This document shows, piece by piece, positions 11,507 to 20,216 of a stretch of 64,000 bases of DNA. How positions within the stretch are numbered: position 1 is the first letter of the stretch; each line of letters starts with the position of its first letter. Position numbers and translations under genes: made by a program. Source of the stretch: Mycolicibacterium grossiae (GTDB lineage Bacteria; Actinomycetota; Actinomycetes; Mycobacteriales; Mycobacteriaceae). The notes under the pieces were generated by a model that made no database searches, was not told the origin of the DNA, and saw only the letters and a list, made by a program, of their open reading frames with translations. The stretch spans positions 3,224,001-3,288,000 of the forward strand of contig NZ_CP043474.1 in assembly GCF_008329645.1 (NCBI RefSeq), written 5' to 3'.

Positions 11507-12660
11507 GGTTCGCGCGCGCGGACGTCGACTACCTGACGTCCGACGACGGCCGCGCGGCGCTCGCCGCCGTCGCCAAGCTGCCGCTGACCGACCGCATCGC
11601 CGACGTCGGCCGGGTCCGGGCGCGTTTCGGCGAGCGGGCGCCGGTGCTCGTCGAGACGGTGCTGCTGCGCCGCCGGGCGGCCGCCAAGTTCGCCGACGCC
11701 GGGCAGTGGCTGTTCACCGACGAGGCGTTGCAGCAGGCCACCCCGGACGCCGTGGCCGCCCATCGTGCCCGTCGGCTCGCCGGCGCGACGGTGCACGACG
11801 TCACCTGCTCCATCGGCAGCGAACTCGCGTCCCTCCGCACGACGGCCGGACTGGTGTTCGGCAGCGACCTCGACGGCGTGCGCGTCGCCATGGCCGCTCA
11901 CAACGTCCCCGACGTCACCGTGGCGCGCGCCGACGCACTGCGCCCGGTGAGCCGCTCGGCGGTGATCGTCGCCGATCCCGCCCGCCGCAGCGGGGGACGG
12001 CGTCGCTTCGACCCGCGCGCGTACGCGCCCGCGCTGGATTCCCTACTCGGCTGCTATGCCGACCGCGACCTCGTGGTGAAGTGCGCACCCGGCATCGACT
12101 TCGCCCGGCTGCGCGACCTCGGCTTCGACGGCGAGGTGGAGGTCACCTCCCTCGGCGGCAGCGTGCGGGAGGCGTGCCTGTGGTCACCGGGCCTGCGCGC
12201 CACGGGCGTCACCCGCCGCGCCACCGTCCTGGACCGGTCCGAGACGCTCACCGACGCCGATCCCGACGGCTGCCCGGTCGCGCCGGCCGGCCGGTGGATC
12301 GTGGACCCCGACGGGGCGATCGTGCGGGCGGGGCTGGTGCGGCACTACGCGGCGCGGCACGGGCTCTGGCAGCTCGACCCCGACATCGCCTACCTCTCCG
12401 GTGACGAACTGCCCAGCGGCGTCCGCGGGTTCGAGGTGCTCGAGCGCATCGACTACGGCGAGCGGCGGCTACGCGACGCGCTCGCCGCCCGCGACGTCGG
12501 CACCGTCGAGATCCTGGTGCGCGGCGTCGACGTCGACCCCGACGCGCTGCGGCGCCGGCTCAAAGTGCGCGGATCGGCGTCGTGCAGCGTCGTCATCACC
12601 CGCCTCGGCACCGGAGCGCGCAGCAGGTCGGTGGCGTACCTGTGCGCGCCGACCTACTGA
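11503..12660 (+). CDS. THUMP-like/SAM-binding protein (Rv3037c-like)
   Basis: About 385 residues. A Rossmann-type methyltransferase core is visible (TVHDVTCSIGSELASL, then VFGSDLDGVRVAMAAHN and VIVADPARRSGGRRRF), followed by a C-terminal THUMP-like/PUA-like part. It matches Rv3037c, which lies in the gene group linked to MGLP synthesis. The start is unclear: homology extends to LRFARADVDYLTS, but the only codon there is CTG 11503, whose CTGA overlaps the upstream stop. The nearest GTG is at 11440, inside the upstream gene, and the next downstream is at 11641. Confidence 0.8.
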   Translation: MRFARADVDYLTSDDGRAALAAVAKLPLTDRIADVGRVRARFGERAPVLVETVLLRRRAAAKFADAGQWLFTDEALQQATPDAVAAHRARRLAGATVHDVTCSIGSELASLRTTAGLVFGSDLDGVRVAMAAHNVPDVTVARADALRPVSRSAVIVADPARRSGGRRRFDPRAYAPALDSLLGCYADRDLVVKCAPGIDFARLRDLGFDGEVEVTSLGGSVREACLWSPGLRATGVTRRATVLDRSETLTDADPDGCPVAPAGRWIVDPDGAIVRAGLVRHYAARHGLWQLDPDIAYLSGDELPSGVRGFEVLERIDYGERRLRDALAARDVGTVEILVRGVDVDPDALRRRLKVRGSASCSVVITRLGTGARSRSVAYLCAPTY

Positions 12661-12719
12661 CACCGCGGGTATCGTGAGATCGGCGGCGTCCGGGCCGTCC
12701 ACGTGAGAGGGACTGTCCC

Positions 12720-13427
12720 ATGCGCGTTTCCGCGTTGGCCGCCGCCATCGCCTTGGCGGTGACGGCCGCCCTGCCGCTCGGCGCGTCGACCGCCGCGACG
12801 GCCTCGGCCGCGCCGCCGACGTGCGCCGACCTGTCCGGCGTCCTCGACGCCGCGCAGAACTGCCGCATCCAGGCCACCGACCCGGCCTACTCGCTCGACA
12901 TCACCTTCCCGGCGACCTACCCGGACCAGAAGCCGCTGTTCGACTACGTTCGGCAGACGCGCGACGGGTTCCTCAACGTCGCCAAGGCGCCCGGCCCGCA
13001 CGAGCGGCCCTACGAGCTGGACACGACGGCCGCGCAGTACGGTTCGGCCGTGCCGCCGCGCGGCACCCAGAGCGTGGTACTGACGACCTTCTCGGACGTC
13101 GGCGGCGCCCACCCGCAGACCTACTACCAGTCCTTCACTTGGGACCAGGGCTATCGCAAACCCATCACCATCGACACCCTGTTCCGCGAGGGCACCCAGC
13201 CGTTCGGCGTGATCCTGCCGATCGTCACCGCCGAGCTGTCCAAGCAGTCCGGCCAACCGGTCGTCATCCCGCCCGGCGTCGGTCTGGACCCGCAGACCTA
13301 CCAGAACTTCGCCATCACCAACGATTCGCTGATCTTCTTCTTCAGCCAGGGCACGCTGCTGCCCGAGGCCGCCGGCGCCGTCGAGGTCACCGTCCCGCGC
13401 GGACCGGTCGACGCGATGATCGCCTGA
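12720..13427 (+). CDS. Secreted DUF3298-type protein (TB22.2-like)
   Basis: A 235-residue exported protein. The first about 31 residues form a signal peptide ending near ASAAPP. The mature part has the DUF3298/RsiV-like fold with TYYQSFTWDQGYRKPITIDTLF, a typical core of that domain. It matches M. tuberculosis Rv3036c (TB22.2), which has been reported as a cell-wall esterase. GAGAGGG precedes the ATG. It is convergent with the lipoprotein gene that follows. Confidence 0.88.
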   Translation: MRVSALAAAIALAVTAALPLGASTAATASAAPPTCADLSGVLDAAQNCRIQATDPAYSLDITFPATYPDQKPLFDYVRQTRDGFLNVAKAPGPHERPYELDTTAAQYGSAVPPRGTQSVVLTTFSDVGGAHPQTYYQSFTWDQGYRKPITIDTLFREGTQPFGVILPIVTAELSKQSGQPVVIPPGVGLDPQTYQNFAITNDSLIFFFSQGTLLPEAAGAVEVTVPRGPVDAMIA

Positions 13428-13462
13428 CGGTCGGGGTCACCGCTGCCTCGCGCGAGCGCTCG

Positions 13463-14764
13463 TCAGGCGGGTGCGAAGGCGTACACCCGGCCGTCGCTCG
13501 TCGCGGCGATCACCCGGCGGTCGTGCCCGATCGACACCCCAAGCGGATAGCCCTGCGCGTTGCGCATCGGGTAGGCGTGGACCGTGCTGCCGTCGGAGAC
13601 GTCGAACACCAGCAGCGCCATGCCGTCCTGCGCGCGGGTGACGGTGTAGCCGACGCCCCCGCCCGCCTGGCTGGCCGTCGCCAGCGGTGCCACGTCGTCG
13701 CGGGTCCAGGTGACCTCGCCGCGGTCGCCGTCGTCGCGCACCCCGGTGAGCCGCGCACCGGGCCCGCCGCCGGCGACGATCGCACCGTCGGGTGCGAGCG
13801 ACGGCGGGGTCTGCGGCTGGTAGCCCAGCGCGACCGACCACTTCGGCGTGCCGTCGTCGGCGTTCAGCGCCCACAGCCGCTCATCGCGCCCGTTGACGTA
13901 CACCGTGCGCCCGTCACCCGAGAGCACCGGGCTGGCCAGCGGGCCCCCGCCGACGGCGGTGCTGGTCCACTCGCGGGTGAGCAGCGGCGTCTGGCCCTGC
14001 CGGTAGCGCAGGGCGACCAGGACGGGTCCGGCGGCCCCCGGCTCCCACAGGCCCAGCACGATCGTTCCCGTGGCCGCCGAGTAGGCCGGCGCGGCCGCGA
14101 CGGGGCACCGGGACCGTGCCGGCTGGCAGTCCTCGAGGCCGCGCTGGGAGTCGGTCGGGTCGACGCCGGCGACTAGGTCCACCGGGGTCCCCACGACGGT
14201 GCCGCGGTGTGCGTCGAACACCTGCACCTGGCCGAGGTGGGTGGTCACCAGGAGCTGACCGGGCGCCACGATCCGCGGCGTGAGCGGCAGGCCGATCACC
14301 GGCTTGCGCCAGCGGATCCACTGCGTCGTCGGGAAGGACAGCATGGCGCCCGGCTGGCCGACGTAGAGGTTGTCGAAGCCGTCGAACAGCGGGCTGGTCA
14401 GCCCGCCGCCCTGCCACAGTCGCGAACACCAGCGCTGCCGCCCGTGGTTGTCGACCTCCCACACCATCAGCGAGCAGCCGCCGGCGGTCTGACCGTTGAC
14501 GGCCAGGTAGTTCACCGAGCCCAGCGCGACCTGCGCCCCGAGATCGCCCTTCACCGAGCGCAGCCACTCCAGGCGCAGGTCGCGCGGTCCGTCGACGTCG
14601 GCGTAGCTGCTGTTGGCGGCGTCGCCGTATTGGGCGGGCCAGCCCTGCGCGGGCTGCGCCTCGACCCATTGGTCGGTGTCGCCGCAGGCGGTCGGCAGCA
14701 GCGTCAGGAGCGCTGCGGCCGTGACGGCAACCAGGCGGCGCACGGCCGTTCGTCGATCGGGCAT
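13463..14764 (-). CDS. PQQ-type beta-propeller lipoprotein (Rv3035-like)
   Basis: A 433-residue lipoprotein. The basic N-terminus, hydrophobic stretch and lipobox LPTAC (about residues 23-27) are visible. The mature part consists of repeated beta-propeller blades (for example GDGRTVYVNGRDERLWALNA, and GTPKWSVALGY), typical of PQQ-like domains that act as structural platforms. It corresponds to Rv3035. Function is unknown; family resemblance suggests an envelope scaffold. A leaderless -10 box lies nine bases before the ATG. Confidence 0.88.
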   Translation of the reverse strand: MPDRRTAVRRLVAVTAAALLTLLPTACGDTDQWVEAQPAQGWPAQYGDAANSSYADVDGPRDLRLEWLRSVKGDLGAQVALGSVNYLAVNGQTAGGCSLMVWEVDNHGRQRWCSRLWQGGGLTSPLFDGFDNLYVGQPGAMLSFPTTQWIRWRKPVIGLPLTPRIVAPGQLLVTTHLGQVQVFDAHRGTVVGTPVDLVAGVDPTDSQRGLEDCQPARSRCPVAAAPAYSAATGTIVLGLWEPGAAGPVLVALRYRQGQTPLLTREWTSTAVGGGPLASPVLSGDGRTVYVNGRDERLWALNADDGTPKWSVALGYQPQTPPSLAPDGAIVAGGGPGARLTGVRDDGDRGEVTWTRDDVAPLATASQAGGGVGYTVTRAQDGMALLVFDVSDGSTVHAYPMRNAQGYPLGVSIGHDRRVIAATSDGRVYAFAPA

Positions 14765-14773
14765 CGAGATCCG

Positions 14774-14779
14774 AGACTA
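14774..14779 (-). promoter_or_regulatory. Putative -10 box for the Rv3035-like gene
   Basis: On the minus strand TAGTCT is followed by nine bases and the ATG at 14764, which suggests a leaderless or nearly leaderless transcript. Confidence 0.45.
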
Positions 14780-14803
14780 TCCCGGCCGACTCCGTGCCTC
14801 GCG

Positions 14804-14809
14804 TAGGCT
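14804..14809 (+). promoter_or_regulatory. Putative -10 box for the Rv3034c-like gene
   Basis: TAGGCT is followed by eight bases and the ATG at 14818. Together with the box at 14774 it makes a compact divergent promoter. Confidence 0.55.
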
Positions 14810-14817
14810 GTCCGGCC

Positions 14818-15555
14818 ATGACGACGATGTGGGGCGCGCCGCTGCACGTTCGCTGGCGCGGGTCGCGTCTGCGCGATCCTCGTCAGGCCCGGTTCCTCAC
14901 CGCGGCGTCGCTGCGCTGGGTCCTCGCGAACAAGGCCTACACGCCCTGGTACCTGGTCCGGTACTGGCGGCTGCTGAAGTTCAAGCTCGCCAATCCGCAC
15001 ATCATCACCCGCGGCATGGTGTTCATCGGCAAGGGCGTCGAAATGCAGTGCACGCCCGAGCTGGCGACCATGGAGATCGGCCGCTGGGTGCACATCGGCG
15101 ACAAGAACACCATCCGCTGCCACGAGGGCTCGCTGCGCATCGGCGACAAGGTGGTGCTGGGCCGCGACAACGTCATCAACACCTACCTGGACATCGAACT
15201 CGGCGACTCGGTGCTGATGGCCGACTGGTGCTACGTCTGCGACTTCGACCACAGGATGGACAGCGTCGAGATGCCCATCAAGGACCAGGGCATCGTCAAG
15301 AGCCCGGTGCGCATCGGGCCGGACACCTGGGTGGCCGCCAAGGTGACCGTGCTGCGCGGCACCAGCATCGGCCGCGGCTGCGTCCTCGGCGCGCACGCGG
15401 TGGTCAAGGGCGAGCTTCCCGACTTCTCGATCGCCGTCGGCGCGCCCGCCAAGGTGGTCAAGAACCGCAAGCTGGCCTGGGAGACGTCGGCCGCCGAGCG
15501 CGCCGAACTCGCGCGGGCCCTCGCCGACATCGAGCGCAAGAAGGCGGCGCGTTAG
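14818..15555 (+). CDS. Left-handed beta-helix O-acyltransferase (Rv3034c-like)
   Basis: A 245-residue protein with hexapeptide repeats of a left-handed beta-helix from about 60 to 215 (MEIGRWVHIGDKNTIRCHEG, LRIGDKVVLGRDNVI, IGRGCVLGAHAVV, then AVGAPAKVVKNR). This is the fold of the NodL/LacA/maltose acetyltransferase group. M. tuberculosis Rv3034c sits in the MGLP cluster and is proposed to acylate the polysaccharide. Here it faces the glucosyltransferase and GH57 genes across a convergent junction, as in that cluster. Confidence 0.88.
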   Translation: MTTMWGAPLHVRWRGSRLRDPRQARFLTAASLRWVLANKAYTPWYLVRYWRLLKFKLANPHIITRGMVFIGKGVEMQCTPELATMEIGRWVHIGDKNTIRCHEGSLRIGDKVVLGRDNVINTYLDIELGDSVLMADWCYVCDFDHRMDSVEMPIKDQGIVKSPVRIGPDTWVAAKVTVLRGTSIGRGCVLGAHAVVKGELPDFSIAVGAPAKVVKNRKLAWETSAAERAELARALADIERKKAAR

Positions 15556-15581
15556 ATTCGGATCGGCCCCGCGAGCCCGGC

Positions 15582-16808
15582 TCAGCCGTAGTGCGGCAGC
15601 GGCCGCTCGACGATCAACCGGCGCGGGTGGGGCTGGCGCTCGGCGCGTTTCGCGGACAGGTACACCTGCGCGGTGTGATCGGCCACCGTCGGCCAGGAGA
15701 AGTCGGTGAGCCGCGCGCGCGCCGTCACGGCGCGCTGCTGGGCGGCGGCGGGGTCGTCGAGCACCCGGCGTACCGCGTCGGCGAGGGCGGCCACGTCGCG
15801 CGGCGGGCACGACACCCCGGTGACGCCGTCGAGCACCGCTTCGCCGAGGCCGCCCGCGGTCGACGTGATCAGGGGGATGCCGGTCGCGGCGGCCTCGAGC
15901 GCCACGATGCCGAACGGCTCGTAGTGCGACGGCAGCACGGCCGCGTCGGCACGGTGCAGCAGGTGCACCAGTTCCCCGTGGTCGACGCGGCCGACGAACG
16001 CCGTGGCCTTGAGCACCCGGTGCTTGCGGGCGCACGAGGTGAGGAAGTCCTGCTGCGTCCCGTCGCCCGCGACGGTCAGCGTCGTACCGGGATGGGTCTT
16101 GCGGATCCGGGCGAGCGCCGCGATCGCGTCGTGCACGCCCTTCTCGTACTCCAGGCGGCCGAAGTACAGCAGTTCGGCGGGGCCGTCGTGGTGGCGGCGG
16201 GCCGCGAATGGCCAACCGTCGGTGTCGATCCCGTTCGGGATGACGGTCGTCTCGGCGAGCCCCGGGCCGAACAGGGCGGTGATCTCCTCCCGCATCGACG
16301 CCGAACACGTGATGAGCGAATCGGATTCGCAGACCAGCCAGGATTCCAGCGCGTGCACCTGGCGGCTGACCGGCCCGGAGATCCACCCGGAGTGCCTGCC
16401 GGCCTCGGTGGCGTGGATGGTCGAGACGAGGGGTACGTCGAAGAACTCGGCGAGGGCGATGGCCGGGTGGGCCACCAGCCAGTCGTGGGCGTGCACGAGG
16501 TCGGGCCGCCAGTCCCGCAGCGTCAGCCCGGCGCGGACCATCGCGTGGCCCATCGCCAGCGTCCAGGCCATCATGTCGGTGCCGAAGCCGAATTCGTGGG
16601 GGTCCTGGGCGGCCGCGATGACCCGGACGCCCTCGCTCACCTCGTCGGTCGTGGGGTGGGTGCTCGGGTCGGTGCCGGTCGGTCGCCGCGCCAGGACGAC
16701 CACCTCGTGGCCGGCGGCGGCCAGCTCGGTCGCCAGATGGTGGACGTGCCGCCCGAGGCCGCCGATGACCACCGGCGGGTACTCCCACGACACCAGCAGG
16801 ACCTTCAC
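15582..16808 (-). CDS. GT4 alpha-1,4-glucosyltransferase (Rv3032-like)
   Basis: A 408-residue glycosyltransferase of the GT4 glycogen-synthase-like type. The N-terminal donor/acceptor domain shows WEYPPVVIGGLGRHVHHL (8-25), and the C-terminal domain the retaining-enzyme EX7E motif (HYEPFGIVALEAAATG). Rv3032 elongates MGLP and contributes to glycogen synthesis in M. tuberculosis. GTG 16808 starts the canonical KVLLVSWEYPP N-terminus; the longer upstream frame is not conserved-looking. It is 22 bp downstream of the GH57 gene on the same strand. Confidence 0.9.
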   Translation of the reverse strand: MKVLLVSWEYPPVVIGGLGRHVHHLATELAAAGHEVVVLARRPTGTDPSTHPTTDEVSEGVRVIAAAQDPHEFGFGTDMMAWTLAMGHAMVRAGLTLRDWRPDLVHAHDWLVAHPAIALAEFFDVPLVSTIHATEAGRHSGWISGPVSRQVHALESWLVCESDSLITCSASMREEITALFGPGLAETTVIPNGIDTDGWPFAARRHHDGPAELLYFGRLEYEKGVHDAIAALARIRKTHPGTTLTVAGDGTQQDFLTSCARKHRVLKATAFVGRVDHGELVHLLHRADAAVLPSHYEPFGIVALEAAATGIPLITSTAGGLGEAVLDGVTGVSCPPRDVAALADAVRRVLDDPAAAQQRAVTARARLTDFSWPTVADHTAQVYLSAKRAERQPHPRRLIVERPLPHYG

Positions 16809-16830
16809 GCCGGCCGCCCGGCCCGGGCGC

Positions 16831-18393
16831 TCACCGCGGCAGCCTCCTGGCGTCCAGCGCCCCGAAGAGTCCGTCGGCCTGATTCCATCCCGCCGCAAGG
16901 CGTTCGGCGTGCCCGCGGCGGCCCGCCGCGAGCGCGTCGGCGATCTCGCGGGTCGCGTGCGCGTGCAGGTGGGCGCGGTAGCGCGCGTACTCGGCGGCGG
17001 TGTCCTTGCTGACCATGAACGGCCAGTCGCTCGAGACCGTGAGCAGCGTCTCGCGCAGGATCTGGTCGGCCACCGGGTTGCGCGCAGTCGTGCTGCCGGC
17101 GTTCTGGGCGAGGGTCTTGTCCACGGCGGCCAGTGCGGTGTCGACGACCTCGCGGTTGAGCGCCACCAGGTCGGCGACCTGCTCGCCGGACCAGACCTGC
17201 CAGTCCTTGCCCGACCCCCAGGAACTCGGCGGCAGGTCGACCGACGAGCCCACGTAGCCGTCGACCATGGCGTCCGACAGCGTGCCGACCCGCACGCCCG
17301 CCTCGGGAAGCGCCCGCAGCACGCGTTCGAGCCACACCGGGCCCTCGTACCACCAGTGCCCGAACAGTTCGGTGTCGAAGGCGGCGATCACGTGGGCGGG
17401 TCTGCCGAGGCGCTCGGACTCCGCGACGAGGCGTCGCCGCACCACGTCGACGAAGTCGGCGACGTGGAGGTCGATCGCGGCGTCGGCGCGAGCGGGGTCG
17501 TACGGCGCCTTGTCCTCCGATGGGACGGTGCGTCCCGTCACGCGGGCCGGCTTGAGCCCGGTGACGTGGTCGTAGGTGTGGAAGTCGCGGTAGGCGGCGT
17601 GTCCGGGGTAGCCCGACTTCGGCGACCAGACGCGGTAACTCACCCGCAGATCGCGGCCGAAGGCGACGACGTCGGACGTGCCGACCGGGCGGCCGAGTGC
17701 GGTGTCGCCGTGCAGCGACGGGCCGTCGACCATGAAGTGGGTGACCCCGGCGGCGGCGTAGTCCTGCTCGAGTCCGGGGGCGTAGGCGCACTCCGGTGCC
17801 CAGATGCCGCCGGGGGTGTGCGCGAAGCGCAGGCCGGCGTCGGCGAGGCCCTCGCGCAGCGCGAACTCCCGCAGGCGGGGGTCGAGCAGCGGCTGGAAGG
17901 GGTGCGACAGTGGGCCACCGAGCAATTCGAGCGTGCCCGCGTCGATCAGGCTGCGCAGCAGGGGACTCCCGCCGTGCCGCCAGGCGACGGCGAAGTCGTC
18001 GAGCGCCTCCTCGGCGTGCCGGCGCTCGGTTTCCCCGAAGGCCCGAATGGACTGCGCCGCAGCGTAACCCGTGCCCCCGGCCCCGCGCCGGGTGGCCGCC
18101 TCGCGCGCCCGCAGCTCCCAGTTGGCCAGCCAGTGGTGCATGCCGTCGAGGCAGTACGGGTCGTCGAGCTGAGCGCAGACCACCGGCGTCATCCCGAGCG
18201 TGACGAGGTGGCTGCGCCCCTCGGCGGCGAGCGTCCGGAAGACCCGCAGCAGCGGCAGGTACGAGGCCGCCCACGACTGGTACAACCACTCCTCGCCGAC
18301 CGGCCATCGGCCGTGGTGCGCCAGCCACGGAAGGTGGGTGTGCAGTACCAGGGTGAACTGGCCGGGTACCGCCGCCGACCCGGCGTCAGTCAC
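16831..18393 (-). CDS. GH57 family glycoside hydrolase (Rv3031-like, glucan branching type)
   Basis: A 520-residue GH57 enzyme. The N-terminal HTHLPW motif (His18, His20), nucleophile Glu201 in GIWAPECAY and acid/base Asp340 in AAFDTELFGHWW are all present, so it should be catalytically competent. The C-terminal helical domain (SSDWPFMVSKDTA) fits the alpha-1,4-glucan branching enzymes. Rv3031 is attributed to branching of MGLP or glycogen-like glucans. GTG overlaps the stop of the upstream methyltransferase; the glucosyltransferase follows. Confidence 0.92.
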   Translation of the reverse strand: MTDAGSAAVPGQFTLVLHTHLPWLAHHGRWPVGEEWLYQSWAASYLPLLRVFRTLAAEGRSHLVTLGMTPVVCAQLDDPYCLDGMHHWLANWELRAREAATRRGAGGTGYAAAQSIRAFGETERRHAEEALDDFAVAWRHGGSPLLRSLIDAGTLELLGGPLSHPFQPLLDPRLREFALREGLADAGLRFAHTPGGIWAPECAYAPGLEQDYAAAGVTHFMVDGPSLHGDTALGRPVGTSDVVAFGRDLRVSYRVWSPKSGYPGHAAYRDFHTYDHVTGLKPARVTGRTVPSEDKAPYDPARADAAIDLHVADFVDVVRRRLVAESERLGRPAHVIAAFDTELFGHWWYEGPVWLERVLRALPEAGVRVGTLSDAMVDGYVGSSVDLPPSSWGSGKDWQVWSGEQVADLVALNREVVDTALAAVDKTLAQNAGSTTARNPVADQILRETLLTVSSDWPFMVSKDTAAEYARYRAHLHAHATREIADALAAGRRGHAERLAAGWNQADGLFGALDARRLPR

Positions 18394-19177
18394 GGCGCAC
18401 CGCGATCGCGACGAGGTCGAGACTCTCGTCGATGTCGCGCTCGGCGGCGTCGAGCAGGGCGAAGTCGTCGGTGGTGATGCCGGCGACGTCGGCGAGCAGG
18501 TCGTCGGGCCATGCCTCGCCGGCCAGCGCCCGGCCGATCTGGGCGTCGATGATCGAGCCGCCGTGGCGGGCGTCGAGTTCGCGCAACCGCGGCCCGTGGA
18601 AGACGCCGAGCATGGCCGCGACGTCGAAGCCGCCCTCGACGAGCAGCTCGGTCAGCTCCGTGGCGTTCAGCTCGCGGGTGTGGAACGGGTTGAGGGGCGT
18701 GTCCCGGCCGGGGGAGAAGGTGATGCGGTTGGGCGTCGACATCAGCAGCACGCCAGCGGGACGCAGCACGCGGTGGCACTCGCCGACGAACTGGCCCTGA
18801 TCCCAGAGGTGTTCGATCACCTGGAAGTTCACCACCACGTCGACGGCGGCGTCCGGCAGCGGCAGGTCGGCGAGGTTGCCCTGGCGCATCTCCACCCGCG
18901 GGTAGCGCGCCCGCACGTGGGCGACGGCCGAATCGTCGTAGTCCAGTCCGATCACGCGCCGGGCCACGGCGGTGAGGAGGTCGGCGCCGTAGCCCTCGCC
19001 ACAGCCGGCCTCCAGGACGTCGCGATCGGCGCACCGGGACGCCAGGCGCTCGTAGACCACCTCGTGGCGGCGGAACCAGTAGTTCTCCTCGGCCAGCCCG
19101 GGCACCGTGCGCTCACCGGTGAGGGGCAGCGGGGTCACCGCGGCCGCTGCCTGCTGGTCGGAAGGAATCGCGCTCAT
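18386..19177 (-). CDS. SAM-dependent methyltransferase (Rv3030-like, MGLP)
   Basis: A 263-residue class I methyltransferase with motif I VLEAGCGEGYG (54-64), VIGLDYDDSAVAHVRARYP and VDVVVNFQVIEHLWDQ. Rv3030 is assigned to methylation of glucose residues in MGLP. It heads a three-gene minus-strand operon (methyltransferase, GH57, glucosyltransferase) whose junctions overlap or are tight. It is divergent from etfB across a 206-bp region with a strong dyad. Confidence 0.9.
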   Translation of the reverse strand: MSAIPSDQQAAAAVTPLPLTGERTVPGLAEENYWFRRHEVVYERLASRCADRDVLEAGCGEGYGADLLTAVARRVIGLDYDDSAVAHVRARYPRVEMRQGNLADLPLPDAAVDVVVNFQVIEHLWDQGQFVGECHRVLRPAGVLLMSTPNRITFSPGRDTPLNPFHTRELNATELTELLVEGGFDVAAMLGVFHGPRLRELDARHGGSIIDAQIGRALAGEAWPDDLLADVAGITTDDFALLDAAERDIDESLDLVAIAVRRD

Positions 19178-19286
19178 CGAGAGGCAGGCTAACCCAGCCG
19201 AGCCCCTCGGCAGGGGTCTGCATGTGAGTCATGCCACGTCGGGGGAGGTCAGAGGGCAAAGTGCAACAGGTTATGGTGAGGAGGAT

Positions 19287-19320
19287 GCCACCGGAAGTTA
19301 CTTGCGAGTAACATGGTGGC
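19287..19320. promoter_or_regulatory. Nested palindrome between MGLP operon and etfBA
   Basis: The core GTTACTTGCGAGTAAC (19297-19312) has perfect six-base arms around a four-base centre, the usual layout of a TetR-family operator. It is flanked by GCCACC (19287-19292) and GGTGGC (19315-19320), a second inverted pair. It lies 64 bp before the etfB start and about 120 bp before the divergent methyltransferase, so it could control either. No regulator gene is adjacent. Confidence 0.55.
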
Positions 19321-19383
19321 GGTACCAATCACGTGGTAGTGCGGCCGCGCGGGCGGCCTCATCGAGGAGGACGAACCAGACCT

Positions 19384-20175
19384 ATGACGAACATCGTGGT
19401 CCTGATCAAGCAGGTCCCTGACTACGAGGATCGCAAGCTCGCCGACGACTACACGCTCGACCGTGCGGGTAGCGACGCGGTGCTCGACGAGATCAACGAG
19501 AAGGCCGTCGAAGTAGCGCTGCAGCTCAAGGAGAAGCACACCGACGCCGGCTACAACGTCGTCGCGCTGACCGCCGGCCCGGAGGGCGCCGAGACGGCGA
19601 TCCGCAAGGCGCTGTCGATGGGTGCCGACGAGGCCTACCACCTCGTCGACGCCGGCCTGCACGGGTCCGACGTCGTGCAGACGTCCTACGCGCTCGCCAG
19701 CGCCCTCGGCCAGATCGAGGACGTCGCGCTGGTCATCGCCGGCAATGAGTCCAGCGACGGCGTCGGCGGCTCCGTGCCGGCCATCCTGAGCTACTACCTC
19801 GGCCTGCCGCAGCTGACGCACATGCGCAGCATCGAGATCGCCGACGGCAAGATCACCGGTGAGCGCGAGACCGACGACGGCGTCTTCGAACTCGAGGCCA
19901 CCCTGCCCGCCGTCGTCAGCGTCGGCGAGAAGATCGTCGAGGACGCCCGGTTCCCGTCCTTCAAGGGCATCATGGCCGCCAAGAAGAAGACGGTGACCCC
20001 GCTGACCCTCGAGGGCGTCGGCGTGGAGTCCGGCATCGTCGGTGCCGACGCGTCGGAGACGAAGATCACCTCCGCCGCCCCGAAGCCGCCGAAGTCCGCC
20101 GGCGAGAAGATCACCGACGAGGGCGAGGGCGGTCAGAAGATCGCCGAGTACCTGGTCGGCCAGAAGCTGCTCTGA
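19384..20175 (+). CDS. etfB: Electron transfer flavoprotein beta subunit
   Basis: A 263-residue ETF beta subunit (FixA). It begins MTNIVVLIKQVPD and carries the AMP-binding family region with ALTAGPEGAETAIRKALSMG and IAGNESSDGVGGSVP. With the alpha subunit it accepts electrons from acyl-CoA dehydrogenases and passes them to an ETF:quinone oxidoreductase. The M. tuberculosis counterpart is Rv3029c (fixA). GAGGAGG (19364-19370) lies a little far (13 bases) from the ATG. The 40-bp gap to etfA fits one operon. Confidence 0.95.
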   Translation: MTNIVVLIKQVPDYEDRKLADDYTLDRAGSDAVLDEINEKAVEVALQLKEKHTDAGYNVVALTAGPEGAETAIRKALSMGADEAYHLVDAGLHGSDVVQTSYALASALGQIEDVALVIAGNESSDGVGGSVPAILSYYLGLPQLTHMRSIEIADGKITGERETDDGVFELEATLPAVVSVGEKIVEDARFPSFKGIMAAKKKTVTPLTLEGVGVESGIVGADASETKITSAAPKPPKSAGEKITDEGEGGQKIAEYLVGQKLL

Positions 20176-20216
20176 TCCCCCCACCGTCGAAGAAGACCGA
20201 ACAAGAGGCATAGGCA

